DNA from: Tamarix chinensis
Taxonomy: Eukaryota > Streptophyta > Magnoliopsida > Caryophyllales > Tamaricaceae
Direction of reading: 5' to 3'
NCBI GenBank assembly: GCA_030549775.1
Contig: CM060173.1
Coordinates: 36,714,610-36,778,609, forward strand
Length of the DNA: 64,000 nucleotides
Shown: positions 12,005 through 24,640 of the stretch, piece after piece
How positions within the stretch are numbered: the stretch's first letter is position 1
Layout of the letters: every line of letters starts with the position of its first letter
Translations under genes and position numbers: made by a program
Notes under the pieces: generated by a model
Told to the model about the DNA's origin: nothing
What the model saw: only the letters and a program-made list of their open reading frames with translations
Database searches by the model: none

Positions 12005-15000
12005 TATATTTAGCATATATTCTTACTATAGTTGGTTATAACCCTTTATTTTAATTCTACTGCAGCTATATCGACTATTGAGTTCCAGAAGCGTGGGTTG
12101 CCACATGCACACATATTGTTATTTCTTGCAGCAATAGACAAGTATCCAACAGGAAGCGATATCGACAAAATTATTTCAGCCGAAATTCCAGATAAACATA
12201 TTGATCCTAAGTATTATACAGTAGTTCAAGAATTTATGGTACATGCACCATGTGGTGTTGCTGCTAAGAGCTCCCCTTGCATGTCTGCTGGCCGTTGTAC
12301 AAAGCATTTTCCTAAAAAGTTTGTTGAATCAACAACTGTTGATGATGATGGATATCCTATCTATAGAAGAAAAGATAACGGACGAACAGTGGAGAAGAAT
12401 GGAGTTCCTCTTGATAACAGGCTTATTGTTCCTCACAATCGTTATCTATTGCTCAAGTATGGTGCACATTTGAATGTTGAATGGTGTAACCAATCTTGCT
12501 CTATCAAGTATTTATTTAAATATGTCAACAAAGGACACGATCGTGTTACTGCATCTTTTTATGGAAGTACAACGGATGACGAAGTAGCAAAAAAGGCAGA
12601 TGAAGTTCAGATGTACTATGATTGTAGGTATATATCATCATGTGAAGCATCGTGGAGGTTATTCAAATATGATATTCAATTCAGAGATCCTCTGGTTGAA
12701 AGGTTAGGTTTTCATCTTCCAAATCAACAAAGTGTTATTTTTTCTGATTATGATCTAATCGATGATGTTGTTGATCGATTATCTGTTAAGCAAAGTATGT
12801 TCTTAGCTTGGATGAAGGAAAATAAAGAATATCCTGAGGCAAAGGAATTAAATTATTCTCAATTCCCTAAAAAATTCATTTGGGATAAGTATAATAGAGA
12901 ATAGCGACCAAGGCAAAAAAGGTTCTCTATTGGACGGATTTTCTATGTCCCTCCTGGCAGTGGAGAACTCTATTATTTAAGATGTCTTCTTAATGTTGTG
13001 TGTGGACCTATAAGTTATGAAGACATAAGATACATTAATGGTGAGCAACATTCATCATACCGTGATGCCTGCTATGCCCTAGGTTTGTTAGATGACGACA
13101 AGGAATACATTGATGGTATTATTGAGGCAAGTCATTGGGCATCTGCATCTTCTTTGAGAAAATTATTTGCAACATTATTGACATCTGAATCACTCATTCG
13201 ACCTGAAGTTGTTTGGAATCATTGTTGGATTTATATGACTGATGATATTTTATACAGACAACGCTTATTATTGAAACACGAAGGTAACTTACCTTAGTTC
13301 TCTTAATTATTTTTTTTACACATCATTAAACTAATTGAATATTCTTTCTAAACTTATTGAATTTGTTTTCAGAACTTCATTTGGAAGATGATGAGATAAA
13401 AAATTATGGCTTGGTAGAGGTAGAAAAGTAGTTACGAAACTGTGGAAGAAGCTTAAGAGAGTTTGAGCCAATACCATTCCCACCATCCGAGTTTTTTTCT
13501 ACCGTTGGTAATTCATTGATACATGAGGAAATGTGTTATGATCGATCAAATTTGTCTCAAGAGCTCAATAAAAATCTATATGTTATGACCTTAGAGCAAA
13601 GACATGTATATGATGAGATAATGGAGGCAACAAGGTCAAATACAGGTGGATTGTTTTTTGTGTGTGGGTATGGAGGTACAAGAAAAACGTTTATATGGAG
13701 GACCTTATCAGCCGCTATTAGATGCAAAGGAGATATCGTGTTAAACGTGGCATCAAGTGGAATAGCTTCTCTTTTATTACCAAGAGGAAGAACAACTCAT
13801 TCTCGATTCAAGATTCCTATAAATCCAACTGAAGATTCAACATGTAACATCAAACAAGGTAGTCCACTTGCTGATTTGATTAAAAGATGTAAACTCATAA
13901 TATGGGATGAAGCTCCAATGATGCATAGATATTGCTTTGAAGCTTTGAATAAAACTATGAGAGATATTTTACGCATCAACAATCAATTTAGTATTGATAA
14001 GCCATTTGGAGGTAAGACAATTGTTCTTGGAGGTGATTTTAGACAAATATTACCTGTCATTCCTAAGGGTACTCGACAAGATATTGTTCATGCAACTATC
14101 AACTCCTCATACTTATGGCGAGATTGCAAGGTGTTACGATTGACAAAGAATATGAGGTTACGAAATCTTACCTCAGTCGATGAATGTGCCAAGTTGAAGC
14201 AATTTTTTGACTGGATTGCAAGCATTAGAGATGGAACAATTAGAGGTCCTAATGATGGTCATGCAACAATCGAATTTCCAAGTGATCTATTAATAAAATA
14301 TTCAAATGATCCAAATGCAGCTATTGTGAAAAGCACTTATCCAGAATTCACAAGCAATATCACTGATGATACTTATTTTGAGGGAAGATCTATCCTAGCA
14401 CCAACTCTTGATATTGTAGAGTCCGTCAATGAATACATGTTGTCAATTAACTCAGCTAAAGAGAAAACATATTTGAGTTCAGATACAACATGTAGATCTG
14501 ATTCAAATAATGATTTGTTGCAAGATCTACACACTCCGGAATTCCTAAACAGTCTTAAGTGTCCCGGTGTCCCAAATCATGTCTTGCATTTGAAGATTGG
14601 TACACCTGTTATGTTATTGAGGAATATTGACCATTCAATTGGCTTATGCAACGGTACTAGGATGGTAATCACAAGGCTTGGAGCTCACGTGTTGGAAGCA
14701 AAGATCTTAGGTGGAAATAATTCTGGTGAACGAGTATTGTTACCAAGAATGTCACTAACACCATCTGATCCAAGGTTGCCTTTCAAGTTTAATCGAAGAC
14801 AATTTCCACTGATTGTATCATATGCAATGACAATCAACAAAAGTCAAGGTCAATCACTTCATAATGTTGGTACTTTCTTAAAGAAACCTGTATTCAGTCA
14901 TGGTCAGCTTTATGTTGCCATATCTCGAGTGACAAATCGTAAAGGTTTGAAAATACTTATATGTGACAATGATGTTGCAGAGAGTAATTCAACCACAAAT

Positions 15001-15033
15001 GTTTTATTTAAAGAAGTGTTTGAAAAGATATAA
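9619..15033 (+). pseudogene. Helitron RepHel: HUH rolling-circle initiator plus PIF1-family helicase
   Basis: This is the transposase of Helitrons, which nicks and transfers DNA through a two-tyrosine HUH nuclease and unwinds it with a 5'-3' SF1 helicase. Small N-terminal exons (about 9620-9750, 9828-9948, 10184-10225, 10370-10405) are tentative. Better supported blocks are about 10489-10929, 11023-11949, 12066-13283 and 13371-15033. The HUH motif is GLPHAHILLF (His codons at 12104-12106 and 12110-12112). The tyrosine pair is in KYLFKYVNKG (codons 12509-12511 and 12521-12523). The helicase has GYGGTRKT, LIIWDEAPMMH, GGDFRQILPVI, TINKSQGQ and LYVAISR. Walker A has Arg (codon 13681-13683) where Gly is expected. 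In-frame stops lie at 11424-11426, 11667-11669, 11712-11714, 12902-12904 and 13429-13431. It is inactive, but the helicase exon is full length and open. Confidence 0.92.
11968..12003 (+). repeat. (TG)n microsatellite in RepHel intron
   Basis: A run of about 17 TG units lies in the intron at 11950-12065 that separates the N-terminal Rep exon from the HUH exon. The intron has GT at 11950 and CTGCAG at its end. Confidence 0.9.
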
Positions 15034-15196
15034 TTATGAAATTTCTTTGATTAGTTATTCTTCAATGTCTATATTTTATTTCAGTTTGTTTACCATTAAT
15101 ATCTTCTTAGAAACCAATTATATAATAATTATTTATCCTAATGTTTCTTTACTAAATGTTATTTATAAATTGGACTATTCATACGCTCGAATCCTT

Positions 15197-15222
15197 CGTG
15201 CATCGCACGGGTGCAAATCTAG
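15197..15222 (+). other. Helitron 3' terminus: hairpin plus CTAG
   Basis: The stem CGTGC (15197-15201) and GCACG (15205-15209) closes on loop ATC, followed by a 9-base spacer and CTAG at 15219-15222, with T at 15223 as target base. This is the rolling-circle termination signal and defines the right edge of the element. Confidence 0.92.
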
Positions 15223-15539
15223 TTCTAGTAATAATCGAATACTCAAGAAAAGAGCTAAAATATCTAATTTATTGAAAATTTATTTTTTGCAAAGGAATCA
15301 AACAAAATGCTTAAAAATTCACTCTATTTTTTTTCATTATTCGGTCATTATTTCAATGAACATATCAAATCATGAATCTTTTTCCGGTGTCCAAAATATG
15401 TATTATCATAAAAATGGTATAAATGTAGAAGTTGAATCACTTTTGTTCTAATATTCAATAAAAAAAATTACATAACCATAAACTTAAGCAGCAGAATTAT
15501 GTTTCCAATAATATTTTATAAATTGTTTCTATCTCTTAT
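15223..15539. other. Unassigned AT-rich spacer between Helitron and plastid insertion
   Basis: No convincing gene, repeat or element end is visible. The left limit is the Helitron terminus. The right limit, where plastid-like sequence begins, is uncertain by perhaps 100 bp. Confidence 0.5.
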
Positions 15540-18384
15540 AATCCTCTCAAGTAGAAATTTTTCTTTATTCCCCCATACGTATTTCATATTTGTTGATACA
15601 TTGAGTTGGGTATAATTTTATGTAATTTAGTAAACAGAATCTTAATTCCATTGGAGCACGGTCGATCTATCGGATTTAATCAAAAATAAGCCAATGATGA
15701 AATTTTTTTGATAAATGGAAAATCAATTTCAAATGCTCTAGGATGAAAATGAGGGAATGTCTACAATACCCAGATTAAATCAGATATAATTTGAAGGATT
15801 TTTTCGATTCATTGATCAGGGCTTGACTCAAGAACATTATAAGTTTCCAAAAATTGATGATACAGATCATGAAATTGAATTTCAAATATTTGTGGAAACA
15901 TATCAATTGGTAGAACCTTGGATAAAAGAAAGAGATGCTATATATGAGTCACTTACATATTCTTCGGAATTATATATATCCATGGGATTAATTTGGAAAA
16001 CCAATAAGTATATGCAAGAGCGAACAATTTTTATTGGCAACATTCCTATAATGAATTTCTTGGGAACTTTCATCATAAATGGAATATACAGAATTGTGAT
16101 TAATCAAATACTGTAAAGTCTGGGTATTTTTATCGATTAGAATTGGACCGTAATGGAATTTTAGTCTATATTGGTACCATAATATTATATCGGGGAGGAA
16201 GATCAGAATTAGAAATTAATAGAAAGTTGATCATATGGGTTCGTGTTATTAGGAAACAAAAAATATCTATTCTAGTTCTATTATCAGCTATGGGTTCAAA
16301 TCTAAGAGAAACTGTAGAGAATGTTTAATACCCTGAAATTCTCTTGTCTTTTATAAATGAGGAGGAAAAAAAAAGTAGGTCAAAAGAAAATTCCAATTTA
16401 GAGTTTTATCAACAATTTGCATGTGTAGGTGGGGACATAGTATTTTTTGAATCCTTATTTAAGAATTCACAAAAAAAAAATATTTCAACAAATTTATGAA
16501 TTAGGAAAGATTGGTCAATGAAATATACACTAGAGACTGAACCTTGATCTACCTCAAAACAATATATTTTTTTTACCACAAGATATATTAGCAATTGTAG
16601 ATTAGTTGATTGGAATGATATTTAGAACGGGTACACTTGACGATATGAATCATTTGAAAAATAAACATATTCTTTTTTTATTACATCTTTTACAAGATTA
16701 ATTGGGAGGCTCTTATTCATTTAGAAAATGTGGTTTGAGGAACTATAAGTGGAGAACTTAGGCATAAATTTATACCGACTCCTCAAAATTTGGTAACTTC
16801 AACTCCATTAACAACCACTTATGAATCTTTGGGTTACACCCATTATCTCAAGTTTTGGATTGAAATAATCCAATGAAACAAATAGTTCATTCAAGAAAAT
16901 TAAGTTATTTAGGCCCGAGAGGATTGACAGGGTGAACCACCAATTTTTGTATTTGAGATATCCATCCTAGTCACTATGGCCGTATTTACGCAATTGACAC
17001 ATCTGAAGGAATCAATGTTGGACTTATTGGATCTTTAGCAATTCATGCAATGATTAGTCCTCGGGGGTCTCTAGAAAGCCTATTTTATGAAATTTCTAAG
17101 AGATCAAAAAAGTTACGGATGCTTTATTTATCACACGGTCGAGATGAATACTATATGTTAGCGGTAGGAAATTCTTTGGCCTTGAATTGAGGTGTTCAGG
17201 AAGATCATGTCAACAATTTTTTAGTATTGCATGGGAACAAGTTCATCTTAGAAGTATTTTCCCCTTCCAATATTTTTCTATTGGAGCTTCTCTCATTCCA
17301 TTTATTGAGCATAAAGATGCGAATCGATCCTTAATGAGTTCTAATATGCAATGTCAAGCAATTCTGCTTTCTCAGTCTGAGAAGTGCATTGTTGGAATTG
17401 GGTTGGGATGCTAAGTGGCTCTAGATTCAGGAGCTCTCGCTATAGTCAAACATGAGGGAAATATCATTTATACTTATACTGACAAGATCGTTTCATCAGG
17501 TAATGGAGATACTCTAAGAATTCAATTAATTATGTATAAAATTTCCAACAAAAATACTTGTATGCATCAAAAGCACCAGATTCAACAAGGTAAATTCATT
17601 AAAAAAGGTCAAAATGTAATGGATGATGCCGCTATAGTTGGTGGTGAACTATCTTTTGGAAAAAAATGTATTACTATCTTATATGCCGTAGGAAGGTTAT
17701 AATTTTGAAGATGCGGTACTCATTTTTTAAGCATCTTGTATATGAAGATATTTATACATCTTTTCACATATGAAAATATGAAATTCAGACTCATGTGACA
17801 AGTCAAGGCCCGGAAAGGGCCACAAAAAAAAATACCGCATTTAGAAGCTAGTTTACTCCAAAATTTAGACAAAAATGGAATTGTGATGTTAGGATCATGG
17901 GTGGAGACCGATGATATTTTGGTAGGTAAATTAATGTCCCAGATGGCAAAAGAATCCTTTTATGCCCTAGAAGATAGATTATTAAGAGCCATACTTGGGA
18001 TTTAGGCATCTACTTCAAAGGAAACTTATCTAAAACTACCTATAGGCGGTAGAGGTTGAGCTATTGATGTGAGATGGATTAAGGAAAAAGGAGGCTCAAG
18101 TTATAATATGAAAGTTATTCATGTATATATTTCACAGAAATGAGAAACCAAAGTAGGTGAAAAAGTAGCCGGAAGACATGGAAATAAAGGTATCATTTCA
18201 AAAAAAAAATTCCTAGATAACATATGCCTTATTTGCAAGATGGAAGACCTATAGATATGGTATTTAACCCATTAGTAATACCTTCAATAATGAATTTGGG
18301 ATAGATATTTGAATGTTTGCTCGAATTAGCAGGAGGGATACTAAACAGACATTATCAAATAACACCTTTTGATGAGAGATATTA
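15540..18384 (+). pseudogene. rpoB: Nuclear copy of plastid rpoB (RNA polymerase beta subunit), 3'-truncated
   Basis: In plastids rpoB encodes the beta subunit of the plastid-encoded RNA polymerase. This copy begins with upstream sequence (about 15540-15734) and the ATG at 15735, followed within three codons by a TAG. It then follows the protein collinearly: [23 protein letters not shown] and [20 protein letters not shown] near 15830-15960, [29 protein letters not shown] (about 16270-16310), [15 protein letters not shown] (about 17011-17045), [20 protein letters not shown] (about 17229-17288), [17 protein letters not shown], and IFECLLELAGGILNRHYQ near the end. Similarity stops just after PFDERY at 18384, about three quarters through the gene. 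Many stops and frameshifts show an old, non-functional insertion. No other plastid gene flanks it here. Confidence 0.93.
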
Positions 18385-18558
18385 ACAATTCAATATGTTG
18401 TTGTTGTTATTGTTTTAATATTATTGGTTACATAGTAAATATTTGTATATCACTATTATTACTATTGTTATTATTACTATCTCTATTATATTTATATGAT
18501 TTTTCTTATTATAAAAAGTTTTACTAATTTAGTTATGATCTTATTTAAATTAATATTT
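18385..18558. other. AT-rich gap with short trinucleotide runs
   Basis: Short GTT and TTA-type runs lie between the end of the plastid-derived sequence and the poly(A) end of the LINE. No gene or element end is recognised. Confidence 0.5.
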
Positions 18559-19821
18559 TTTTGATAAGGTGAAATATATTAATTACGTAATAGCATTTAG
18601 AATTATTGGAAAATGTCTTCACTTACAATGATCCTTCAAAATAATGAAAACTAAAGCAAGGCATTAATCTAAAAATAAAAGTGTGACATCAAAACAAATC
18701 AAAAGGTAGCAATCTTGTTAGTGCCATTTTGGCTTCTTTAAAGATGTGACACATCCTAGCCTCACAGAATCCTAGCAAAAGGTCCCTAAAATATGTAATT
18801 GTACCATAACAAGGATGAGAAGTTGAACAAGATTGAAGAAAAGCAATTATAGAAAGAGCATCACATTTCACAATAATATGTCTAATTCATAGGGTATTAG
18901 TAATGGAAAACCCATCCCTAAGAGCTTAAATTTCTACTAGAATGTTATATGAAGAGCATACGTTGAGGGAAAACCCTAATACCCAATCTCCAATAGAGTT
19001 TTTAAGAATACCTCCCCCTATCTAGCTTCCATCAAGAGAGGCAGGTCCATCCTTGTTTAACTTGATCAAGCCCCGTCAAGTGGCTCCTAGAGAATCCATT
19101 TAGTACATGATACCTACCCCCTATTGTTTCTATTATTCAAAGCAAATTCTCATTCAAACACCCATCTAGATATTAGGGTGAAAATATGGTGGGTAATTTC
19201 AAAGTCAAAAGTTCCCTTGTTCTGATGGAACTATAGTGTAAAGATAGTCATGATGAAGGCACATCCCTTAGGGATCCTCTATATTTTGTGGGTGGTTTCC
19301 AAGCATTTTCTTTTGAGTCATGAAAAGAAATCCCTCATGTCATCAAATCCTATAATATCCCTTGTGTTAAGTGCATCCTAGAATAGCTTAGACTTGTTGC
19401 ATTCCTAGAATCTACGGTCATAAGTTTCATGATCAATATCACAAATTAGGAAAGAGATGTCTAAGATAATTCTACGATGACATTGTGAATCTTTACAGAG
19501 GAGTCTACTATGTTGGTGGAGGTATACAATGAGGTGGGTACAAGGTGGTCTTTTAACCTTCCATAGTCAACACCAATCTTTATCATCCCGCTGTAAGTTA
19601 TTGCAAAGAGTATATCTATAGGTTGATTATAGAGTGAAGATTTTGGTGCTTTCAAATTTCCAAAATGGGTGGTCCTCCCTTTCATTTCTTCACCGCGTTT
19701 TTAGTACCCCTTTCATTTTAGAAGTAATATTCTTTGATAGCTTAATAGAAAGAATGTTAGTGTTCCAACTCCCTTGGCTCCATAAGTCAGCTACCCTTAA
19801 CTTATCTTTGGTGGGCTAGAG
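18559..19821 (-). pseudogene. LINE 3' segment: ribonuclease H domain, zinc-binding RVT region and 3' end
   Basis: On the minus strand this holds the C-terminal end of an L1-like non-LTR retrotransposon. From 19821 downward there is a degraded zf-RVT-type region (VADLW-like near 19790), then an RNase H domain at about 19080-18689. That domain shows NKDGPASLDGS, GGGILKNSIGDWVLGFS, ALRDGFS, KCDALSIIAFLQS and CHIFKEA, the usual order in plant LINEs. Stops interrupt the first part. The 3' end reads TTTCACCTTATCAAAAAAA on the minus strand, the usual plant LINE tail with a short poly(A), at about 18559. The upstream part of the same LINE continues on the far side of S3. Confidence 0.85.
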
Positions 19822-20783
19822 TGAAATACCCCAAAATCCTAAAATTTGAAATCTTGGCCAAATAAGGAATTAGTAGGAAATATAACATATAAATTTAATT
19901 ACTTAAAATATAGGGGATAAATTAAGGAAAATTAAGGGGGAATAATAAAGAATTTAATTGGAATGAAAATTTGGGTATTTTCCTAATTTGTATGGAGGTT
20001 AAGGAAAGTTGTCTAAAATAGCCTCACTAAGTAAAGAGGAAATTTATTTAATATTTTATAAATAGTTAATATTCTAGACAGCCCCAAAAATATTCTAAAT
20101 AATTTTATGCAAAATCCAAAATCCTAAATAAAACATTTTTCCCCTTCCTTTTCTTCCTTTTCCTTTTTTTTCTCTTTTTTTCTCCCTTTTCCCCGTCGGT
20201 TGGGCCTCTCCCCTGCGGCCCAGCCCTTCTCTTCCTTTCCTTTCTCCCTCCCCTGCGGCCCAGCGTCGTTCGCTGGCCGACGCTTACGCGCAACGCGGCG
20301 TTTTGCCCGTCAATCCGCCGAAGCGCCGCGTCGCGATAAATGAGCCTTATAGCCTTTGCCAGCCAACGACTCGACGCTGCGTCTCGACCTTCTAAATGAT
20401 GAAACGACGCGTCGAGTTTATGAAGGTTATAACCATTGCCGACCGGCCGGTTTCTCCCCCTTTCTTTTCTTCCTTGGACCGCCGGTCCAACTTACCCCGC
20501 CCGTCGTCTTCTTCCTCGCGCAGGCCTGCAACTCGCAGCCTGCCGCCGCTGACAGCCCTGCCGTCCGACCGTCCTACCTCTGCCATTCCCGTCCTCTTTC
20601 TTTCCCGATTTGTCCCAACATACCGTCCTGCACCACCCAGGCCCTGCCTCCTTTCCTTTCTCATCCAAACCGAGCCAAGACCTGCCGACAGAGAATCTGC
20701 AGGCCTGCCGATCGCCGCTGGACAACGTACTGCCGTGATCTGGCGTGTCCCCTCCTCCTTCATCGTTTTCTCCCCCCAATTGC

Positions 20784-20792
20784 CTATAAATA
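20784..20792 (+). promoter_or_regulatory. TATA box of LTR S3
   Basis: CTATAAATA lies about 960 bp from the LTR 5' end, downstream of a CpG-rich segment. An equivalent motif is found in S4, S5, S6 and S7, which makes it a credible start of the R region. The remaining 3.7 kb would then be R plus U5. Confidence 0.7.
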
Positions 20793-21462
20793 CCCCCCCT
20801 TCGATAGCCATAACCTGTGCTGCAAAAATTACCCCGAAACTCTGCCTCTCTGTCGCCTGAAAATCAGACGCAGCTTCCGCCGCCGCCGGTGATCGCCGCC
20901 GCCACCGCTGGCCACCAAAAACACCCCTGCACCTCCCTCGACAAAACCAAACCATCGCCGTCCTCCACCCTTCCCTGCACGTGCCGCTATAGCCGTGCGA
21001 AACTCCCAGCTGAAGAAACCCATCTTCCAGTCGCCGCTGCCCTTACGCCGCCCGTAGCCGCCACCTCCGCCGTGTTCCGCCCTCCTTCCACCTTCCAAAG
21101 TAATCTGCAGGACCTCCCCTACCTGCCCACACCCTCCTTACCCCCTGCTTCCTTCTCCACCGGCCTCCACCATTTCCACCACCTTCCTCCTCCTTCGGCC
21201 GCCGCGCGCCGCCTCCCTGCTCACGCCACCACCCTCATTCCACTCCCCTCTCCCTGCTGTCTCCTTCCCCACACTTAACTTCCTTTTTCCTCCTCCCATC
21301 TAACCACTTTCCCCCACCTTTTCTCTCTTCTCCTCCTCCATCGCCGCCGCCGCCACCGCCGGACCACCACCGTCCTCAGGTGGTCTTCCACTCACCTGAA
21401 CCCTAAAACCCTCCTCTTATGCCACCTATAGTGGTTTATACCTAATATTAGTATTATCACAC

Positions 21463-21504
<42 letters not shown>

Positions 21505-23413
21505 GGATTATTATTTCACTAATTATTAGTATTATTATTTTTAATATTACTGTTATGATTATTATTATTATTATTAACTTATTTACTAATACGATTTCTG
21601 TATTATCCTTAATGCTATCATACTATCACCCCTTCTAACCCTAAACCTTATTATACTTAACTTAGGGCTAATACCCTTTTCTTCATTTTTAGCATTTCTA
21701 ATACTACTATTATTATTACCTTTTATTATTGTTATTACCACTATTAATTTCTGTATCCTAAGAGTGTTATTTTCTTACAAGCCATAATCTTTCCCAAAAC
21801 CCTAACTTTTAACATAATAAATCATTTGTGGGTATTATTATTTTGCTAATACTATCGCTAAGATTACTACCACTATTAGTGTTTTTACTATTTAACCCAA
21901 CCTTATGTGAAGTATCTTGAAACTAAAGATATATCAATGATTAATACTTAGCATAAATTAGAACAAAAACCCTAGTTTTGTACAACACCCCTACTAGAGA
22001 TAAGAACCCTAACCTTGGACTAGAATAAGGGTTAATAGTAGTTATAAGAGAAACTAATACTTAGCTTTTTTCCCTCTTCATAGGTGACCCCGATCCGAAC
22101 CCTAAGGAGCTAGAGGAGCGTGCTCCAAGCCTGGTGCCTACTTAGGTAAGGACGAAGCTATGGCCTTACGTTATGTGTGTTGTAATGTGTTGATGAATGA
22201 TGAGCATGTCATGTTGATGTGTATTATGCATGTGCTATGAATAACCTGTTTTGTGTAGCGCAGCGTGGATCATGAGGTATGTGGTGTGTGCCTTATGTTA
22301 TACATGTATGCCATGTTCCATGTTTGTTGTTGATGTTGATGATGTGACTTGTTATGGCCCTCTAGGACATGCATGCTAGGGTTTTGGGTAGCATGAAATG
22401 ATAATGAAAGAACAACGGAGAGGTGAATGTTCGGGAAGTGTGCATGGGGGGAACTAGACCTTGCATGGACATGATTCTTACGTATGAAAAGTTGATTTGG
22501 GTTATAAGTGAGAGCTTGGGAGAGTCTTGGGATGATTGGAGACTTAGTATGAAAAATGGTACGTAAGTTGGTGCATAAGAGACCTTATTAGGGTTTGTGT
22601 GTAAGTGGGTGTTGGAGAGTCTGCATGGGGTGTTTAAATTATGCATGGGAACGAATCTTACGTGAGGAAAGTTGAATTAGGAAGTGAATAAAATAATGCC
22701 AAGGTTATGGATCCACTGGAGACTTGGGTGCAAAATTTTACGTGGGTCGGTGTAAGAGTGTCCAAGGGTTCCAATTAGGGTTTCGGGAGGAAATGAGCAA
22801 TTTGAAGGGTACAAGGGTAAAAATGATCAAGGGAGGATGGAGTATGGGGTGAGAGTGAGAATTCACTATATAAAGGATGAGTATGGGTTTTTCCAAAGGA
22901 GAGGAGAGATTTGGGGTGAAAGAGGGAGATTACTTGTTGAGGAAGTAAAGTGCTAGGGTTTTGGGTGGCCAACTAGGGTTTTGTCGGTCACACGTGAACT
23001 TGGGAGATAAAGTAATATATTTGGGGAGTTTCCTAATAAAAATGAGGTGCGAGATAGAGGATAAAGTAACGTTTGGGTAAGTAAGAAAGAGTTGGACCAC
23101 ATAGGTCCGACTAGGGGCTCCGAGGAGGAACCCTAGAGGGATGAGGACATACGGAGTCGATATCGTATGTGTTGGGGTAGCCTGTATTCTTGGAGATTGT
23201 GCCTTACTATATGCCACTGTGCTTAAGTCTACGGGGGATGGATGTAGGATGTGAGAAGAGGTACGGGTCTCAAAATATGGGACGGTCCTTTTGGAGGGGA
23301 AAGTAGTAGGGTATTAACCGCATGCATGTCAAGGGTGTTGTGTGATTCAATAAGACACGGATAAGACACTAATACCGTAAAGCGAAAGATTATTGAGCCG
23401 AGCCCAGTCCGAT

Positions 23414-23765
23414 CCACCGGTTAGAATAGTGGTCAGAGGCATTCTGCCCTGTGCGTTTCGTGCCAGTCCACCGGCTATAATAGTGGTCAGAGGCGTTATG
23501 CCCTGTGCGTTCGTGCCGGTCCACCGGCTATAATAGTGGTCAGAGGCGTTTTGCCCTGTGCGTTTATTCCGGTCCACCGGCTATAATAGTGGGGGATCTC
23601 GGCTCAATACACCCAAAGTAAATAAGTTAAACCAAGGGAAAAATACTAAGTACTTACAGTGGAACACCATGTTGAGGCGGGGCCAGTCCGGTCCACCGAT
23701 TAGAATAGTGGTCAGAGGCGTTCTGCCCTGTGTTTTTATTTCCGGTCCACCGGCTATAATAGTGG
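23414..23765 (+). repeat. Hairpin-module clusters in S3
   Basis: Four units at 23414-23432, 23468-23486, 23521-23539 and 23574-23592 (period 53-54 bp) form the first cluster. Two more from about 23694 and 23747 form the second. The intervening CAGAGGC...GCCCTG can pair as six base pairs with one bulged A. Confidence 0.9.
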
Positions 23766-24471
23766 GGTCCCCGTGCTCACATGGATTATTGAAGGATGTG
23801 TGAAATGGACTTAATTCATTAATGAGAATACAGAATAAGACATCAGAAAGTGACTAGACCTATTCGTGCATGTCATCGTTTATTATTTATGTGATGGATG
23901 TGGGTCTTGTGTGCTATGTGTTGGCCTTAGCTCGTCTGTTACCTTACTCAGTACGTAGCGTACTGAACATCCGTTTCATGGGTGCTGCTCATTCCCACGA
24001 GTAGAGAGCCCTTCTAACCTTGTGCAGGTAGGAGATTTGGTTTTCGATGCCTACGACACCTATAAGGCATCGGGTGGGGCTGAGTATTGAGTCTACTTTG
24101 GTTGGGGCCGAGAGTGAGCCGGCCGGACATCTTGTTATTTCCGTTGTCATTTATCATGTTCTGAGTCGTATTTATGTCACGCTCGTATTTTGGAATGGAA
24201 TTCTTAAATTGTAATCCTAACGATATTTTAACTGTTGTTGGCACCTTAACCTTCCTGGATATTTTATGTTGATTATGCACTTATGCTTTGTTGGTTTCAC
24301 TTCACGAAATTTTGATCTAGCCTTAGCACTCGGTATCGGGACGGTAGAAGTGAACCGGTCCGGTACTGAGTGTGGCGGTAATACCCCTAAATTCATGGTT
24401 TTAAATTGTACGCTTCCGTTAAACCTTTCGTTTTAAACGAAATTTTTCAGTAGTGAATTTGGGGTGTTACA

Positions 24472-24640
24472 CAAGAGGGCCAGACACCAATCCCCCTATA
24501 AGGGAATGTTCCTATAGTACGTATCTGAATATAAGTTTACTTTTGTGCCATCACCAATGGATCATTTTTTTTCACAAATTTAGTAGTGGTTGTAGATCAA
24601 ATAATTCTTCCAAAGTTGAGGAAATATTTATATTTGATGT
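24472..24640 (-). pseudogene. LINE middle segment (IGDGTKVNLYSD motif)
   Basis: The minus strand reads IGDGTKVNLYSDTYYRNIPL, matching the stretch between the reverse transcriptase and zf-RVT parts of plant LINEs, where the usual form is W-x-(I/V)-G-(D/N)-G-x-x-(I/V)-x-(L/I)-(W)-x-D. The expected Trp before it is a TGA stop. It lies exactly where the LINE should resume on the right side of S3. This supports S3 having inserted into the LINE. Confidence 0.7.

Larger units (their letters stand above)
3105..15222 (+). mobile_element. Helitron, 5'-truncated, with RPA-like and RepHel genes
   Basis: Rolling-circle (Helitron) transposon remnant. The 3' end is canonical: a CGTGC-ATC-GCACG hairpin at 15197-15209, then CTAG at 15219-15222 followed by T. 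Inside are an RPA1-like gene fragment (about 3114-4905), repeats (about 4927-9560), and a RepHel gene with a HUH nuclease and PIF1-type helicase (about 9619-15033). RPA-like plus RepHel is a known plant autonomous Helitron layout. The 5' terminus (expected TC after A) is not seen. The left edge abuts S2 in mid-exon of the RPA-like gene, so the element is truncated. Five in-frame stops and a Walker A change show that it is dead as an autonomous element. Confidence 0.85.
19822..24471 (+). mobile_element. Family S solo LTR, copy S3 (4.65 kb)
   Basis: Starts TGAAATACCCCAAAAT and ends TTTGGGGTGTTACA. No internal region or second LTR flanks it, so it is a solo LTR. Order along it: AT-rich 5' part, polypyrimidine stretch (20140-20260), CpG-dense segment (20280-21400), TATA box (20784), TTA microsatellite (21463-21590), GGAGCGTGCTCC (22115-22126), hairpin clusters (23414-23765), CAGTACG dyad (23949-23965), 3' terminal block. 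It interrupts a LINE reading frame on both sides. Flanks tagag and caaga are only loosely alike, so no clean target duplication is claimed. CpG richness suggests it is the least decayed large S copy. Confidence 0.85.

Noticed and set aside
15735..18384. Functional rpoB or a plastid contig
   Set aside because: An early stop, many frameshifts and truncation exclude function, and flanking Helitron and LINE sequence shows it is nuclear.
20356..21278. Overlapping open frames up to 187 codons on both strands in the CpG-rich part of S3
   Set aside because: GC-rich, pyrimidine-biased sequence opens several frames at once. The same positions in S5, S6 and S7 are not open, and no protein family is recognisable.
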